A stretch of 6,516 nucleotides of DNA from Trueperaceae bacterium (lineage in GTDB: Bacteria; Deinococcota; Deinococci; Deinococcales; Trueperaceae). Below, piece after piece: positions 1 to 5,387 of this stretch. Both the position numbers and the translations under genes were made by a program. The stretch's first letter is position 1. Every line of letters starts with the position of its first letter. Below the pieces are notes generated by a model. That model was not told the origin of the DNA, did no database searches, and saw only the letters and a program-made list of their open reading frames with translations. The stretch lies in the NCBI GenBank assembly GCA_024636105.1, contig JAGXHO010000191.1:1-6516 (forward strand), in the 5' to 3' direction.

Positions 1-182
1 ACCCAACCCCGCCGCGCCTCGCGGGCGGCCACCACCGCTGCGGCGACGTCGGCGACGGAAGCGCTGGCGAATCGGCCGACGGGCGCGTCGAGGTCGGAGG
101 GGTTCTCCACCGACCGAACGTCCTCGCTGTCGATCCAGCGCCCTCCGATCAAGCTTCGGAACTCGCCATCCGATCCGTCCAC
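1..182 (-). CDS. Aldehyde dehydrogenase family protein, N-terminal fragment
   Basis: This is a partial gene reading leftwards; the window edge removes everything after about residue 60. The visible peptide runs through 'LIGGRWIDSEDVRSVENP', then 'SDLDAPVGRF', then 'DVAAAVVAAREARRGW'. That is the standard N-terminal pattern of the NAD(P)-dependent aldehyde dehydrogenase superfamily (IGGxW, xNP, VG, then the DVxxAVxAAxxAxxxW helix). The NPSDLDxxVG wording is reminiscent of alpha-ketoglutaric semialdehyde dehydrogenases, but the catalytic Cys/Glu and the cofactor region lie outside the window, so substrate cannot be assigned. The start is GTG at 182, chosen because GGAGG sits 6 nt upstream and the homology begins a few residues later. 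The gene is divergent from the GntR regulator, with a shared gap of 122 nt, so that regulator may control it. Confidence 0.85.
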   Translation of the reverse strand, partial: MDGSDGEFRSLIGGRWIDSEDVRSVENPSDLDAPVGRFASASVADVAAAVVAAREARRGW

Positions 183-230
183 GCCGCACCTCCGAGGTCG
201 GCAGCCCTCGGGCGGACGACCGTTCGCCGG

Positions 231-245
231 CATCATGTCATGATG
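231..245. promoter_or_regulatory. Perfect palindrome (7-1-7) in the aldehyde dehydrogenase/gntR divergent gap; putative operator
   Basis: CATCATG, one T, CATGATG: a 15-base perfect inverted repeat and the most AT-rich patch of this gap. It lies 60 nt before the GntR start codon and 49 nt before the divergent aldehyde dehydrogenase start. Size and position suit a dimeric repressor site, plausibly autoregulation by the GntR protein. I could not place a convincing -35/-10 pair around it on either strand, so the operator role is inferred from symmetry and location. It does not resemble the TTGTAC-type sites elsewhere in the window. Confidence 0.5.
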
Positions 246-304
246 GAGCAACACAAATCGGCACGACGGTCGTTCTGGCGTGCGACCGCCCACGAGGAGC
301 CGTC

Positions 305-1312
305 ATGGACGTACCGATCACCGTCCGCCCCGAGGCGACGACGCCGATCTACCTGCAGATCAAGTACCAGCTCGCTCACCTGATCACCAGCGGCCGACTG
401 CTGGAGGGCGAGCGCCTGCCGACCGTTCGGACGGTGGCGGAACGGCTCGACGTCAATCCAGGCACGGTCGCCCAGGCTTACCGCGAGCTGCAGCAGCAGG
501 GGCTTCTCGAGGCCGCGCCGGGGCGGGGCACGTTCGTTGCGCCCACCGCGCCCGTCGAGACCGATGCCGGTGAGCGCCGGAGGCTCCTCGAGGACGCCGT
601 GCGCGCCGCGCTGTACCGAGCCCGAGGGCTCGGCTTCGCCGACGACGAGGTCCGGCAGCACCTCGATCTCGCTCTCGCCTCCGACGACGCGCGCCCGGTG
701 CTGTTCGCGGCGCCGACGCTCGACATCGCCCGGAAGTACGCCACCTCCCTCGAACGACGCATCGGACCGGCGCTCGCCGTGCACCCGGTGACGTTCCACG
801 CGATCGAGGCGCAGCAGCCGCACGTCGCCGCGCTGCTGAGCACCGCGTACTACGTCGTCACCTTCACCGGCCTCGCCCGCTCCGTCGGCGAAGCGCTCGA
901 ACGCCTCGGTCGTCCCCACCGCGTGATCGGATGCGCCACCGAGGTGCAGCCGCACACGTATGCGGCGCTGCGCGCGCTCGATCCGGCCGCACGCTTGTGC
1001 CTCGCGACGCAGGAGCCGTACCTGCCGCCGACGCTGAACTTGCTCACGGAACACACGGGTCGCCCCGCCGAGGACGTCGAGGTCGTGCTCGACGACGATC
1101 GGGAGCGCGCGGCGGCCGCCTTCGCGCGGGCCGACCGGGTCGTGTACACCTTCGGGGCGCGCGACCTGGTGACCGCCCTCGGCGTCCCCGCGGAACGACG
1201 CCTGGAGGTTACGTTCGACCTCACGGCCGACGCCGTGGCCCGCGTCGCCAGGGTCGCGTTCGGATCCGAGGAGCGGGGCGACCAGCTTGACCCGCGCCGC
1301 GACGGCTCGTAG
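305..1312 (+). CDS. GntR-family transcriptional regulator with an unusual large C-terminal domain
   Basis: A 335-residue DNA-binding regulator. Residues about 13-78 form a GntR winged helix-turn-helix: 'PIYLQIKYQLAHLI', then 'GERLPTVRTVAERLDVNPGTV' with the recognition helix near 50-62, then the wing 'GLLEAAPGRGTFV'. A short helical piece follows (about 91-120, 'RARGLGFADDEV'), like that of YtrA/YhcF-type members. The remaining roughly 200 residues alternate beta strands and helices (for example 'PVLFAAP', 'YYVVTFTG', 'RLCLATQEP', 'VEVVLDD'). They fit none of the standard partners: UTRA gives about 240 aa in total, FCD about 230, and the MocR aminotransferase type about 450. The C-terminus may be a two-lobed periplasmic-binding-like sensor, by inference only. 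The ATG at 305 is backed by GAGGAG 5 nt upstream. Its stop codon overlaps the -10 of the next promoter. It is the only regulator in view and the best candidate for the TTGTAC operators. Confidence 0.9.
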   Translation: MDVPITVRPEATTPIYLQIKYQLAHLITSGRLLEGERLPTVRTVAERLDVNPGTVAQAYRELQQQGLLEAAPGRGTFVAPTAPVETDAGERRRLLEDAVRAALYRARGLGFADDEVRQHLDLALASDDARPVLFAAPTLDIARKYATSLERRIGPALAVHPVTFHAIEAQQPHVAALLSTAYYVVTFTGLARSVGEALERLGRPHRVIGCATEVQPHTYAALRALDPAARLCLATQEPYLPPTLNLLTEHTGRPAEDVEVVLDDDRERAAAAFARADRVVYTFGARDLVTALGVPAERRLEVTFDLTADAVARVARVAFGSEERGDQLDPRRDGS

Positions 1313-1315
1313 AGT
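1287..1315 (+). promoter_or_regulatory. Promoter A, for the dehydrogenase-dipeptidase-ispF operon
   Basis: A TTGACC -35 (1287-1292), 17-nt spacer and TAGAGT -10 (1310-1315), matching the sigma-70 type consensus at 5/6 and 4/6. The -35 lies inside the end of the GntR coding region, and the -10 starts on its TAG stop codon. Expected transcription start is near 1321-1323, giving a leader of about 90 nt. Confidence comes from the same layout recurring at two other promoters in this window, each followed after 5 nt by TTGTAC. Confidence 0.65.
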
Positions 1316-1320
1316 CTGTC

Positions 1321-1341
1321 TTGTACGGATAAGGCGGTACA
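1321..1341. promoter_or_regulatory. Operator A: TTGTAC-N10-GTACA inverted repeat
   Basis: TTGTAC (1321-1326) and GTACA (1337-1341) form an inverted repeat with a 10-nt spacer (GGATAAGGCG). It begins 5 nt after the promoter A -10, so it covers about +1 to +20 of the transcript, a classic repressor position. The outer arms and spacing equal those of operators B and C, but the central GTAC seen in those two is absent here. Confidence 0.65.
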
Positions 1342-1410
1342 TTCCCGAGGCACCCGCTTCGGAACGCCACCGAACCGCTCGCGCGGCCACGGCCGCCCAC
1401 GGAGGTCCGC

Positions 1411-2376
1411 TTGCCCCCGTCCGCGACCGTCCTGTTGGCCCATGCCGTGGGCGACGACCACCGCACCCGCTTGCGCGACGAGTTCGCCACCGTGCGCTTC
1501 GTCCGACTCGAGGACGGCGGCGGCGTGCCGACCGAGGGGCGCTCGGCGACGGGGCTTCTGCGCGTGGCGCTCAGCAAGCCGCAGCTGTCGCGTGCCCTCG
1601 CGGAGGCGACCGACGTTCGCTGGGTCCACACGAGCACCGCCGGGTTCGACTGGGCGCTCGTGCCCGAGATCGCAGCGCGCGGGATCGTCCTCACCCGATC
1701 GGCCGCGTCGTACGCGATCCCGATCGGCGAGTTCGTGCTGGCGCTGGTCGCGGCGCACGCCAAGCGCCTCGCGACGCTCGCCGAGGCGCAACACGCCCAC
1801 CGCTGGGCGAGCGTCGAACCGCTCGAGCTCGCGGACCTGACCGTCGGGGTGGTGGGGGCCGGCGGCATCGGTCGCGAGGTCGCGTGGCGTTGCCGGGCGC
1901 TCGGGATGCGCGTGGTGGCCACGCAGCGGACGCCTCGCGCTCAGCCGGAGTTCGACGAGGTGTGGCCGGCCAGCGAGCTTCGGACCCTGCTCGCCGCGTC
2001 CGACGTCGTCGTCGTGGCGTGCCCGCTGACGCCGGAGACGCGCGGCCTCATCGACGGCCCCGCGCTCGCCGCGATGCGCCCGGACGCCTACCTGATCAAC
2101 GTCGCCCGCGGGCCGATCCTCGACACCGGAGCCCTCCTCGAAGCGCTGCGCGCCGGCCGCTTGGCCGGGGTCGCGCTCGACGCCTTCGACGAGGAGCCGC
2201 TGGCCTCCGACCACCCGCTCTGGGACGCACCGGGCGTGACGGTGACGCCCCACACCTCCTTCAAGTCGGCGCGCAACCTCGACCGCGTGCTCGCGGAGTT
2301 CGAAGCGAACCTCCGCCGGTTCCTCGCCGGCGAGCCTCTCCATCACGCCCTCCGCGACCCCAACCTCGGCTACTGA
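1411..2376 (+). CDS. D-2-hydroxyacid dehydrogenase (NAD(P)-dependent)
   Basis: A 321-residue cytosolic oxidoreductase interconverting a 2-oxo acid and a D-2-hydroxy acid. The catalytic domain is split around a Rossmann domain that starts near residue 142. The dinucleotide loop GAGGIG is at 149-154. The catalytic triad is complete: Arg233 in 'VARGPILD', Glu262 in 'DEEP' and His281 in 'TPHTS'. After the second Rossmann strand, where an Asp would mark NAD use, the sequence is 'TQRTPR' with Arg173 and Arg176, which suggests NADP preference as in glyoxylate/hydroxypyruvate reductases. The start is TTG at 1411 with GGAGG 5 nt upstream; length is normal for the family. It is the first gene of an operon behind promoter/operator A and is followed 43 nt later by the M19 gene. 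The actual substrate (glyoxylate, hydroxypyruvate or another 2-oxo acid) is not decided by the sequence. Confidence 0.92.
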   Translation: MPPSATVLLAHAVGDDHRTRLRDEFATVRFVRLEDGGGVPTEGRSATGLLRVALSKPQLSRALAEATDVRWVHTSTAGFDWALVPEIAARGIVLTRSAASYAIPIGEFVLALVAAHAKRLATLAEAQHAHRWASVEPLELADLTVGVVGAGGIGREVAWRCRALGMRVVATQRTPRAQPEFDEVWPASELRTLLAASDVVVVACPLTPETRGLIDGPALAAMRPDAYLINVARGPILDTGALLEALRAGRLAGVALDAFDEEPLASDHPLWDAPGVTVTPHTSFKSARNLDRVLAEFEANLRRFLAGEPLHHALRDPNLGY

Positions 2377-2419
2377 CCCCCGACCGGGCGCCCCGCTGCG
2401 CCCCAAGAGAGGAACGACC

Positions 2420-3502
2420 GTGACCACGCCCCTGACCGGCTCCCCCCTCCCGCACGATCCCCTTCACGAGCGCCCCAACCGCGGCTTCCACCCGGTCCTG
2501 ACCGAACCGCAACCGCATGTATTCGTCGATGGCTGCATGCAGATCTGGCCGGATGCCGATCTCGCGAACGCGCACCTGCACGGCTGCGACGTGTACGCCG
2601 TCACGGCGTTGCGCCCGCACCACGGCGTCGCCGACGCGCTCAACGACCTCATGGGCTGGCACAAGGTCGTCCGCGAGCACCCGAACCTCACCCTCGCGCT
2701 GACGGTGGCGGGTGTGCTGGAGGCGAAGCGGGACGGGCGCGCCACGCTGCTGCTCGCCGCCCAGGACGGCGAGTTCCTCGGCGACGACCCGAGCCGTGTC
2801 GAGGCCTTCCAGCGCCTCGGCCTGCGGATGCTGATCCCGGCCTACAACCGCGACAACCTGTTGTGCGGCGGCGTGCTCGAGCACACGAACGCCGGTCTTT
2901 CGGGCCTCGGCCGCGAAGTGGTCGCCGAGTGCGATCGCATGGGCGTCGTCCTCGACGCTTCGCACGTCAGCAAGCGCGCGAGCCTCGAGATGATCGAAGC
3001 GTCCGCGAACCCGGTCGTGTTCAGCCACGCGAACCCCAAGGCGCTGGTCGACAACGCCCGCAACGTCGACGACGAGCAGATCAAGGCGATGGCGGCCGGT
3101 GGTGGCGTGATCGGCGTCGTGAACTGGCGGCCGCTGCTGTTCAAGGCCGGGATGACGGCGCGACCGACCGTCCAGGACTTCCTCGACCACATCGACTACC
3201 TCGCCGACCTGCTGGGAACGACCGCGAACATCGGCATCGGCACCGATTTCAGCCTCGGCTCGTACCCGCGCCACACCCACGACCAACACGGACCGCACTA
3301 CAAGACCGTGATGACCGAGATGAACAAGTACGTCACCCCCTACTGGCGCGCCCCCGAGCGCTTCGCCGAAGGCTTCACCTGGTACCCGGAGATCGTCGAC
3401 GTCGCGCGGCTCCTCCACGAGCGCGGGTACGCGGAGGAGGACGTGGCCGGGATCGTCGGCGCGAACTTCTTGCGGGTGTTCGAGCAAGTCTGGGGCGCCT
3501 GA
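2420..3502 (+). CDS. Peptidase M19 (membrane/renal dipeptidase) family protein, altered metal site
   Basis: A 360-residue TIM-barrel amidohydrolase relative. M19 features are clear: '[10 protein letters not shown]', '[10 protein letters not shown]' with His182, '[12 protein letters not shown]' with His203, '[21 protein letters not shown]' with Arg214, and 'IGIGTDF' with Asp276. However, the N-terminal metal pair HxD is replaced by 'DGCMQ' (Cys39/Gln41), and the bridging Glu of the usual 'EG' motif is Gln115 in 'AQDGEF'. One metal site may therefore be lost. From memory, a bacterial M19 subgroup with Gln in place of the bridging Glu exists, so this need not be a dead enzyme. No signal peptide or membrane segment is visible, so it should be cytosolic. 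The GTG start at 2420 has GAGGA 6 nt upstream. It sits between the dehydrogenase and ispF and fits processing of a dipeptide or other amide substrate; dipeptidase activity is inferred, not shown. Confidence 0.88.
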   Translation: MTTPLTGSPLPHDPLHERPNRGFHPVLTEPQPHVFVDGCMQIWPDADLANAHLHGCDVYAVTALRPHHGVADALNDLMGWHKVVREHPNLTLALTVAGVLEAKRDGRATLLLAAQDGEFLGDDPSRVEAFQRLGLRMLIPAYNRDNLLCGGVLEHTNAGLSGLGREVVAECDRMGVVLDASHVSKRASLEMIEASANPVVFSHANPKALVDNARNVDDEQIKAMAAGGGVIGVVNWRPLLFKAGMTARPTVQDFLDHIDYLADLLGTTANIGIGTDFSLGSYPRHTHDQHGPHYKTVMTEMNKYVTPYWRAPERFAEGFTWYPEIVDVARLLHERGYAEEDVAGIVGANFLRVFEQVWGA

Positions 3503-3540
3503 GCGTCCCCGGCCGCACGGCGCCGTGGGATGATGGGCGC

Positions 3541-4014
3541 GTGGACGACACGCGGATCGGGTACGGCGAGGACGCCCACCGGTTGGCCGCAGGACGACCG
3601 CTCGTGCTCGGCGGGGTGCGGATCCCGGAGGCGGAGCGAGGCGCGCTGGCGCACTCGGATGGCGACGCCCTACTGCACGCGATCGCCGATGCGCTCTTGG
3701 CGGCTTGGGCGCTCGGCGACATCGGCCACCACTTCCCGGACACCGACCCGGCGCACGCCGGCGTCGACTCCCGCGCCATCGTCGCGCGGATCCGGGAGGT
3801 CGTCGCTAGCCACGCGCCGAACGCCCGGCTCACGCAGGTCTCGGCCGTCGTCACGCTCGACCGCCCCAAACTCGGGCCCCATCGCGCGGCGTTGGTGGCG
3901 GCGGTCGCGGCGCTGCTCGACCTCGCACCCGACCGCGTCGGCCTGACCTTCAAGACCAGCGAAGGGCTCGCGCCGGACCACGTCCAGGCGCGAGCCGTCG
4001 CTCTCTGGCGGTGA
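3541..4014 (+). CDS. ispF: 2-C-methyl-D-erythritol 2,4-cyclodiphosphate synthase
   Basis: A 157-residue enzyme of the non-mevalonate isoprenoid pathway. It converts 4-diphosphocytidyl-2-C-methylerythritol 2-phosphate into the cyclodiphosphate with release of CMP, and normally works as a cytosolic trimer with active sites at subunit interfaces. Metal ligands are visible as Asp11 and His13 ('GYGEDAHRL') and His46 ('[12 protein letters not shown]'); 'AHSDGDA' (38-43) and '[12 protein letters not shown]' (59-70) are family signatures. The C-terminal '[15 protein letters not shown]' replaces the common TTTE-LGF-GR and matches my memory of Thermus/Deinococcus IspF, as does '[10 protein letters not shown]'. 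Length is normal. The start is GTG at 3541; the ribosome site is weak (GGGATGATGG just upstream), but homology begins within a few residues. It follows the M19 gene by 38 nt with no promoter I can see, so it is probably read from upstream. A neighbouring ispD is not present in the window. Confidence 0.95.
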   Translation: MDDTRIGYGEDAHRLAAGRPLVLGGVRIPEAERGALAHSDGDALLHAIADALLAAWALGDIGHHFPDTDPAHAGVDSRAIVARIREVVASHAPNARLTQVSAVVTLDRPKLGPHRAALVAAVAALLDLAPDRVGLTFKTSEGLAPDHVQARAVALWR

Positions 4015-4021
4015 GGGCCCC

Positions 4022-4056
4022 GTTCGGGCGGCGCGGTCGCGCCCCGCCGCCCGAAC
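4022..4056. terminator. GC-rich stem between convergent genes, putative bidirectional terminator
   Basis: GTTCGGGCGGCG (4022-4033) pairs perfectly with CGCCGCCCGAAC (4045-4056) across an 11-nt loop; a nested GGCGCG-GT-CGCGCC alternative (4030-4043) is also possible. It starts 7 nt after the ispF stop and ends 4 nt before the stop of the convergent TPR gene, so it can serve both strands. Neither side carries a clear U-tract, so efficiency as an intrinsic terminator is uncertain. Confidence 0.65.
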
Positions 4057-4060
4057 CGCC

Positions 4061-4882
4061 TCAGCCCAGACGTTCCAGATCGATCTCGGCCGCGATGAAC
4101 CCGAAGGCGTGCTTGAACCCGGTGTCGACGATGCGCCGGAGCAACGCCTTCGCCTCGTCGGTGCGCCCCGAGTAGAGGTACCAGTTCGCCACGCCGTAGC
4201 CGCGCGTTGCCAGCGCCAGTGGGCCGACCCCGCTAGCCTCGAGGACCGCCTCCGGGGCGACCTCGCCGCGGTACATCCGCACGCGCACGTCGTACGAGCC
4301 CTCGACGACGTGGAGCGCCTTCGGGATCGTGGCCAGCAGCTCGGCCGCCTCGGCGGCGCGGCCGGCGCGTTGGAGGCTCATGTAGAGCCAGTCCCAGGTG
4401 GCGACGCGCATGTCGTCGTCGACGCAGAACGGCAGCGTGGCGCGGTAGGCGTCCACCGCACGATCGAACTCGCCGCGCAGGTAGTAGCCGAGCGCCAGGT
4501 GGTAGCCGATGCACGACTTGAGCGTGCCCTTGTAGGTGTCGTGGTAGCGCTCGAGCGTCTCCGGCGTGATCGGCATCGGTGCCGGGAGCAGCCGGTCGAC
4601 GTGCCCGAGGATCAGGTTCGCGAGGTCGAGCTCGACCTCCTTCTGGTAGAACTCGAGCTCGTCGGGCATGGCCGCGGCAAGCTCTGCGGCACGCTCGAGG
4701 TCGGCCATCGCCTCGTCGAGGCGGCGCACGGTGATGTAGCGGTGGCCCCGGTGGCGGAGCAGGTAGACGTCGTCCGGATGGTGCCGGAGCCCCTCGGTCA
4801 TGACGTCGATCGCCTCGTCGGGCTTCCCGAGGTAGTTCTTCAGGCGTCCGAGGAGGACGTAGCGGTTGGCGGCAGGCACCAT
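4061..4882 (-). CDS. Tetratricopeptide repeat (TPR) protein
   Basis: A 273-residue, soluble, all-helical repeat protein with no signal peptide or membrane segment. TPR-like helix pairs are recognisable: residues about 5-38 ('LLGRLKNYLGKPDEAIDVMTEGLRH'), about 39-72 ('RHRGHRYITVRRLDEAMADL'), then later repeats around 'GYHLALGYYLRGEFDRAVDAY', 'LYMSLQRAGRAAEAAELL' and 'GVANWYLYSGRTDEAKALL'. A less regular linker containing 'PMPITPETLERYHDTY' separates the early and late repeats. Such arrays mediate protein-protein contacts; no catalytic motif is seen, so the partner and role are unknown. I chose ATG at 4882 because GGAAAGGA lies just upstream on the minus strand; a GTG at 4909 would add nine residues but falls inside a hairpin. 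It lies 121 nt downstream of the tautomerase-like gene on the same strand and is probably cotranscribed with it. Confidence 0.85.
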   Translation of the reverse strand: MVPAANRYVLLGRLKNYLGKPDEAIDVMTEGLRHHPDDVYLLRHRGHRYITVRRLDEAMADLERAAELAAAMPDELEFYQKEVELDLANLILGHVDRLLPAPMPITPETLERYHDTYKGTLKSCIGYHLALGYYLRGEFDRAVDAYRATLPFCVDDDMRVATWDWLYMSLQRAGRAAEAAELLATIPKALHVVEGSYDVRVRMYRGEVAPEAVLEASGVGPLALATRGYGVANWYLYSGRTDEAKALLRRIVDTGFKHAFGFIAAEIDLERLG

Positions 4883-4894
4883 GGCGGTCCTTTC

Positions 4895-4944
4895 CGATCG
4901 CGACGCCACCGCACCATCGGTGCCGTGGCGTCGGCGAGCGATCG
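4895..4944 (-). repeat. Strong hairpin just upstream of the TPR ribosome site
   Basis: CGACGCCAC (4901-4909) pairs with GTGGCGTCG (4925-4933). Inside, GCACC (4911-4915) pairs with GGTGC (4919-4923) around a 3-nt loop, with a single C-C opposition (4910/4924). CGATCG (4895-4900 and 4939-4944) can extend the base past a 5-nt bulge. In the minus-strand transcript the stem ends directly before GGAAAGGA and the TPR start codon, so it could act as an mRNA stability or translation-control element. There is no U-tract. Confidence 0.55.
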
Positions 4945-4948
4945 TGGC

Positions 4949-4982
4949 GGCGCCCCCGCCGAGTTCTCGCGGCCGGGGCGCC
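4949..4982 (-). terminator. Hairpin after the tautomerase-like gene, possible terminator or attenuator
   Basis: GGCGCCCC (4949-4956) pairs with GGGGCGCC (4975-4982), and GCCG (4958-4961) with CGGC (4970-4973), with one mismatch and an 8-nt loop. It begins 21 nt past the tautomerase stop codon in the minus-strand transcript. No U-tract follows, so it may be a partial terminator that sets the ratio of the two genes or a 3'-end stabiliser. Confidence 0.5.
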
Positions 4983-5003
4983 AGGAACGAGGGTCGGCGA
5001 GCT

Positions 5004-5213
5004 TCAGTGCGGGAGCGTGATCCCCTGCTCCTCCGCGCGCTTCGCGAAGGTCTTGCCGCCTTTGCCCCAGACGTCCATCCCGAGTTCGTACAGGATGACC
5101 TGAGTGCCTTCGGACTGGGCGCCGTTGGCGACCATCACTTCGGTGATGCCCTTGATGATGGCGTCGCGCTGCTCCTGGGAACGGCGACCGAGTTCGACGC
5201 GGACGATGGCCAT
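5004..5213 (-). CDS. 4-oxalocrotonate tautomerase-family protein lacking Pro1
   Basis: A 69-residue protein of the 4-oxalocrotonate tautomerase (4-OT) type, normally a small beta-alpha-beta subunit forming hexamers whose N-terminal proline is the catalytic base. Family traits are the amphipathic first strand 'IVRVEL', an Arg-Ser-x-Glu-Gln turn (Arg10 where 4-OT has Arg11), the helix 'AIIKGITEVMV', the strand 'TQVILYEL' and 'WGKGG' (Trp48 at the Phe50 position). Two differences stand out: the start reads Met-Ala-Ile-Val, so after Met removal residue 1 is Ala rather than Pro, and Gln37 occupies the Arg39 position. ATG at 5213 is firmly set by AGGAGG 7 nt upstream; upstream in-frame sequence is the promoter region. 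It heads a minus-strand unit with the TPR gene behind promoter/operator B. Fold assignment is confident; tautomerase activity is doubtful. Confidence 0.88.
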   Translation of the reverse strand: MAIVRVELGRRSQEQRDAIIKGITEVMVANGAQSEGTQVILYELGMDVWGKGGKTFAKRAEEQGITLPH

Positions 5214-5258
5214 GGACGTGCCTCCTGGATGTGGGGTCGGCGAGGATGCGCCGCCGCT

Positions 5259-5279
5259 CGTACGGGTACGTTGGTACAA
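5259..5279. promoter_or_regulatory. Operator B: TTGTAC-N10-GTACG at the tautomerase promoter
   Basis: Read on the minus strand, TTGTAC (5279-5274), a 10-nt spacer and GTACG (5263-5259), beginning 5 nt after the promoter B -10. One arm has G instead of the final A. A third GTAC (5267-5270) lies between the arms. On the plus strand it shares the 14-mer GGTACGTTGGTACA (5265-5278) with operator C, 130 bp away. Confidence 0.65.
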
Positions 5280-5284
5280 GCTCG

Positions 5285-5314
5285 ACGGTAGCGCCAGCGG
5301 CGCACCTCGGTCAA
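5285..5314 (-). promoter_or_regulatory. Promoter B, for the tautomerase-like/TPR unit
   Basis: On the minus strand, TTGACC -35 (5314-5309), 18-nt spacer and TACCGT -10 (5290-5285), matching consensus at 5/6 and 3/6. Weak alone, but the -35 word, near-equal spacing and the exact 5-nt distance from -10 to TTGTAC repeat those of promoters A and C. Predicted start is near 5278, about 65 nt before the start codon. Confidence 0.55.
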
Positions 5315-5353
5315 GTCCGTTGCTCATCAACAATCAACCCACGCAGCGGGCGC

Positions 5354-5382
5354 TTGACGACGCTTCGCGCGCGGCATAGCAT
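5354..5382 (+). promoter_or_regulatory. Promoter C, for the substrate-binding protein gene
   Basis: TTGACG -35 (5354-5359), 17-nt spacer and TAGCAT -10 (5377-5382), matching consensus at 5/6 and 4/6. The predicted start is near 5389, giving a leader of about 120 nt before the ATG at 5510. It is divergent from promoter B; the -35 boxes of the two promoters are 39 nt apart. Beyond these elements and a ribosome site I see nothing coding in the 296-nt gap between 5213 and 5510. Confidence 0.65.
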
Positions 5383-5387
5383 CCCCC

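Noticed and set aside
1..182. Assigning the left-edge gene to hydroxyproline or sugar-acid degradation as an alpha-ketoglutaric semialdehyde dehydrogenase
   Set aside because: Only about 60 N-terminal residues are visible and these do not determine substrate in the aldehyde dehydrogenase superfamily.
233..3487. Long minus-strand open frames opposite the plus-strand genes (for example 233-1390, 850-2427 and 2261-3487)
   Set aside because: Their translations are Arg/Gly/Ala/Val-rich, low-complexity products of antisense reading in high-GC DNA, with no recognisable domain, while the opposite strand encodes clear protein families.
1141..4305. Other TGTAC/GTACA words inside genes (near 1142, 2590 and 4273)
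   Set aside because: They are isolated, lack the partner arm at 10-nt spacing in inward orientation, and have no promoter boxes at the right distance, so they look like coding-sequence coincidences.
4883..4909. GTG at 4909 as the start of the TPR protein
   Set aside because: It lies within the 4901-4933 hairpin with no ribosome site before it, whereas the ATG at 4882 has GGAAAGGA just upstream.
4109..5020. Plus-strand open frame of about 300 codons opposite the TPR gene
   Set aside because: It is antisense to convincing TPR repeats, has no family signature, and crosses the intergenic hairpins; it is a composition artefact.
5214..5333. N-terminal extension of the tautomerase-like protein to an upstream start at 5333
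   Set aside because: The extension covers promoter B, operator B and the ribosome site, has no similarity to the family, and AGGAGG is ideally placed for the ATG at 5213.
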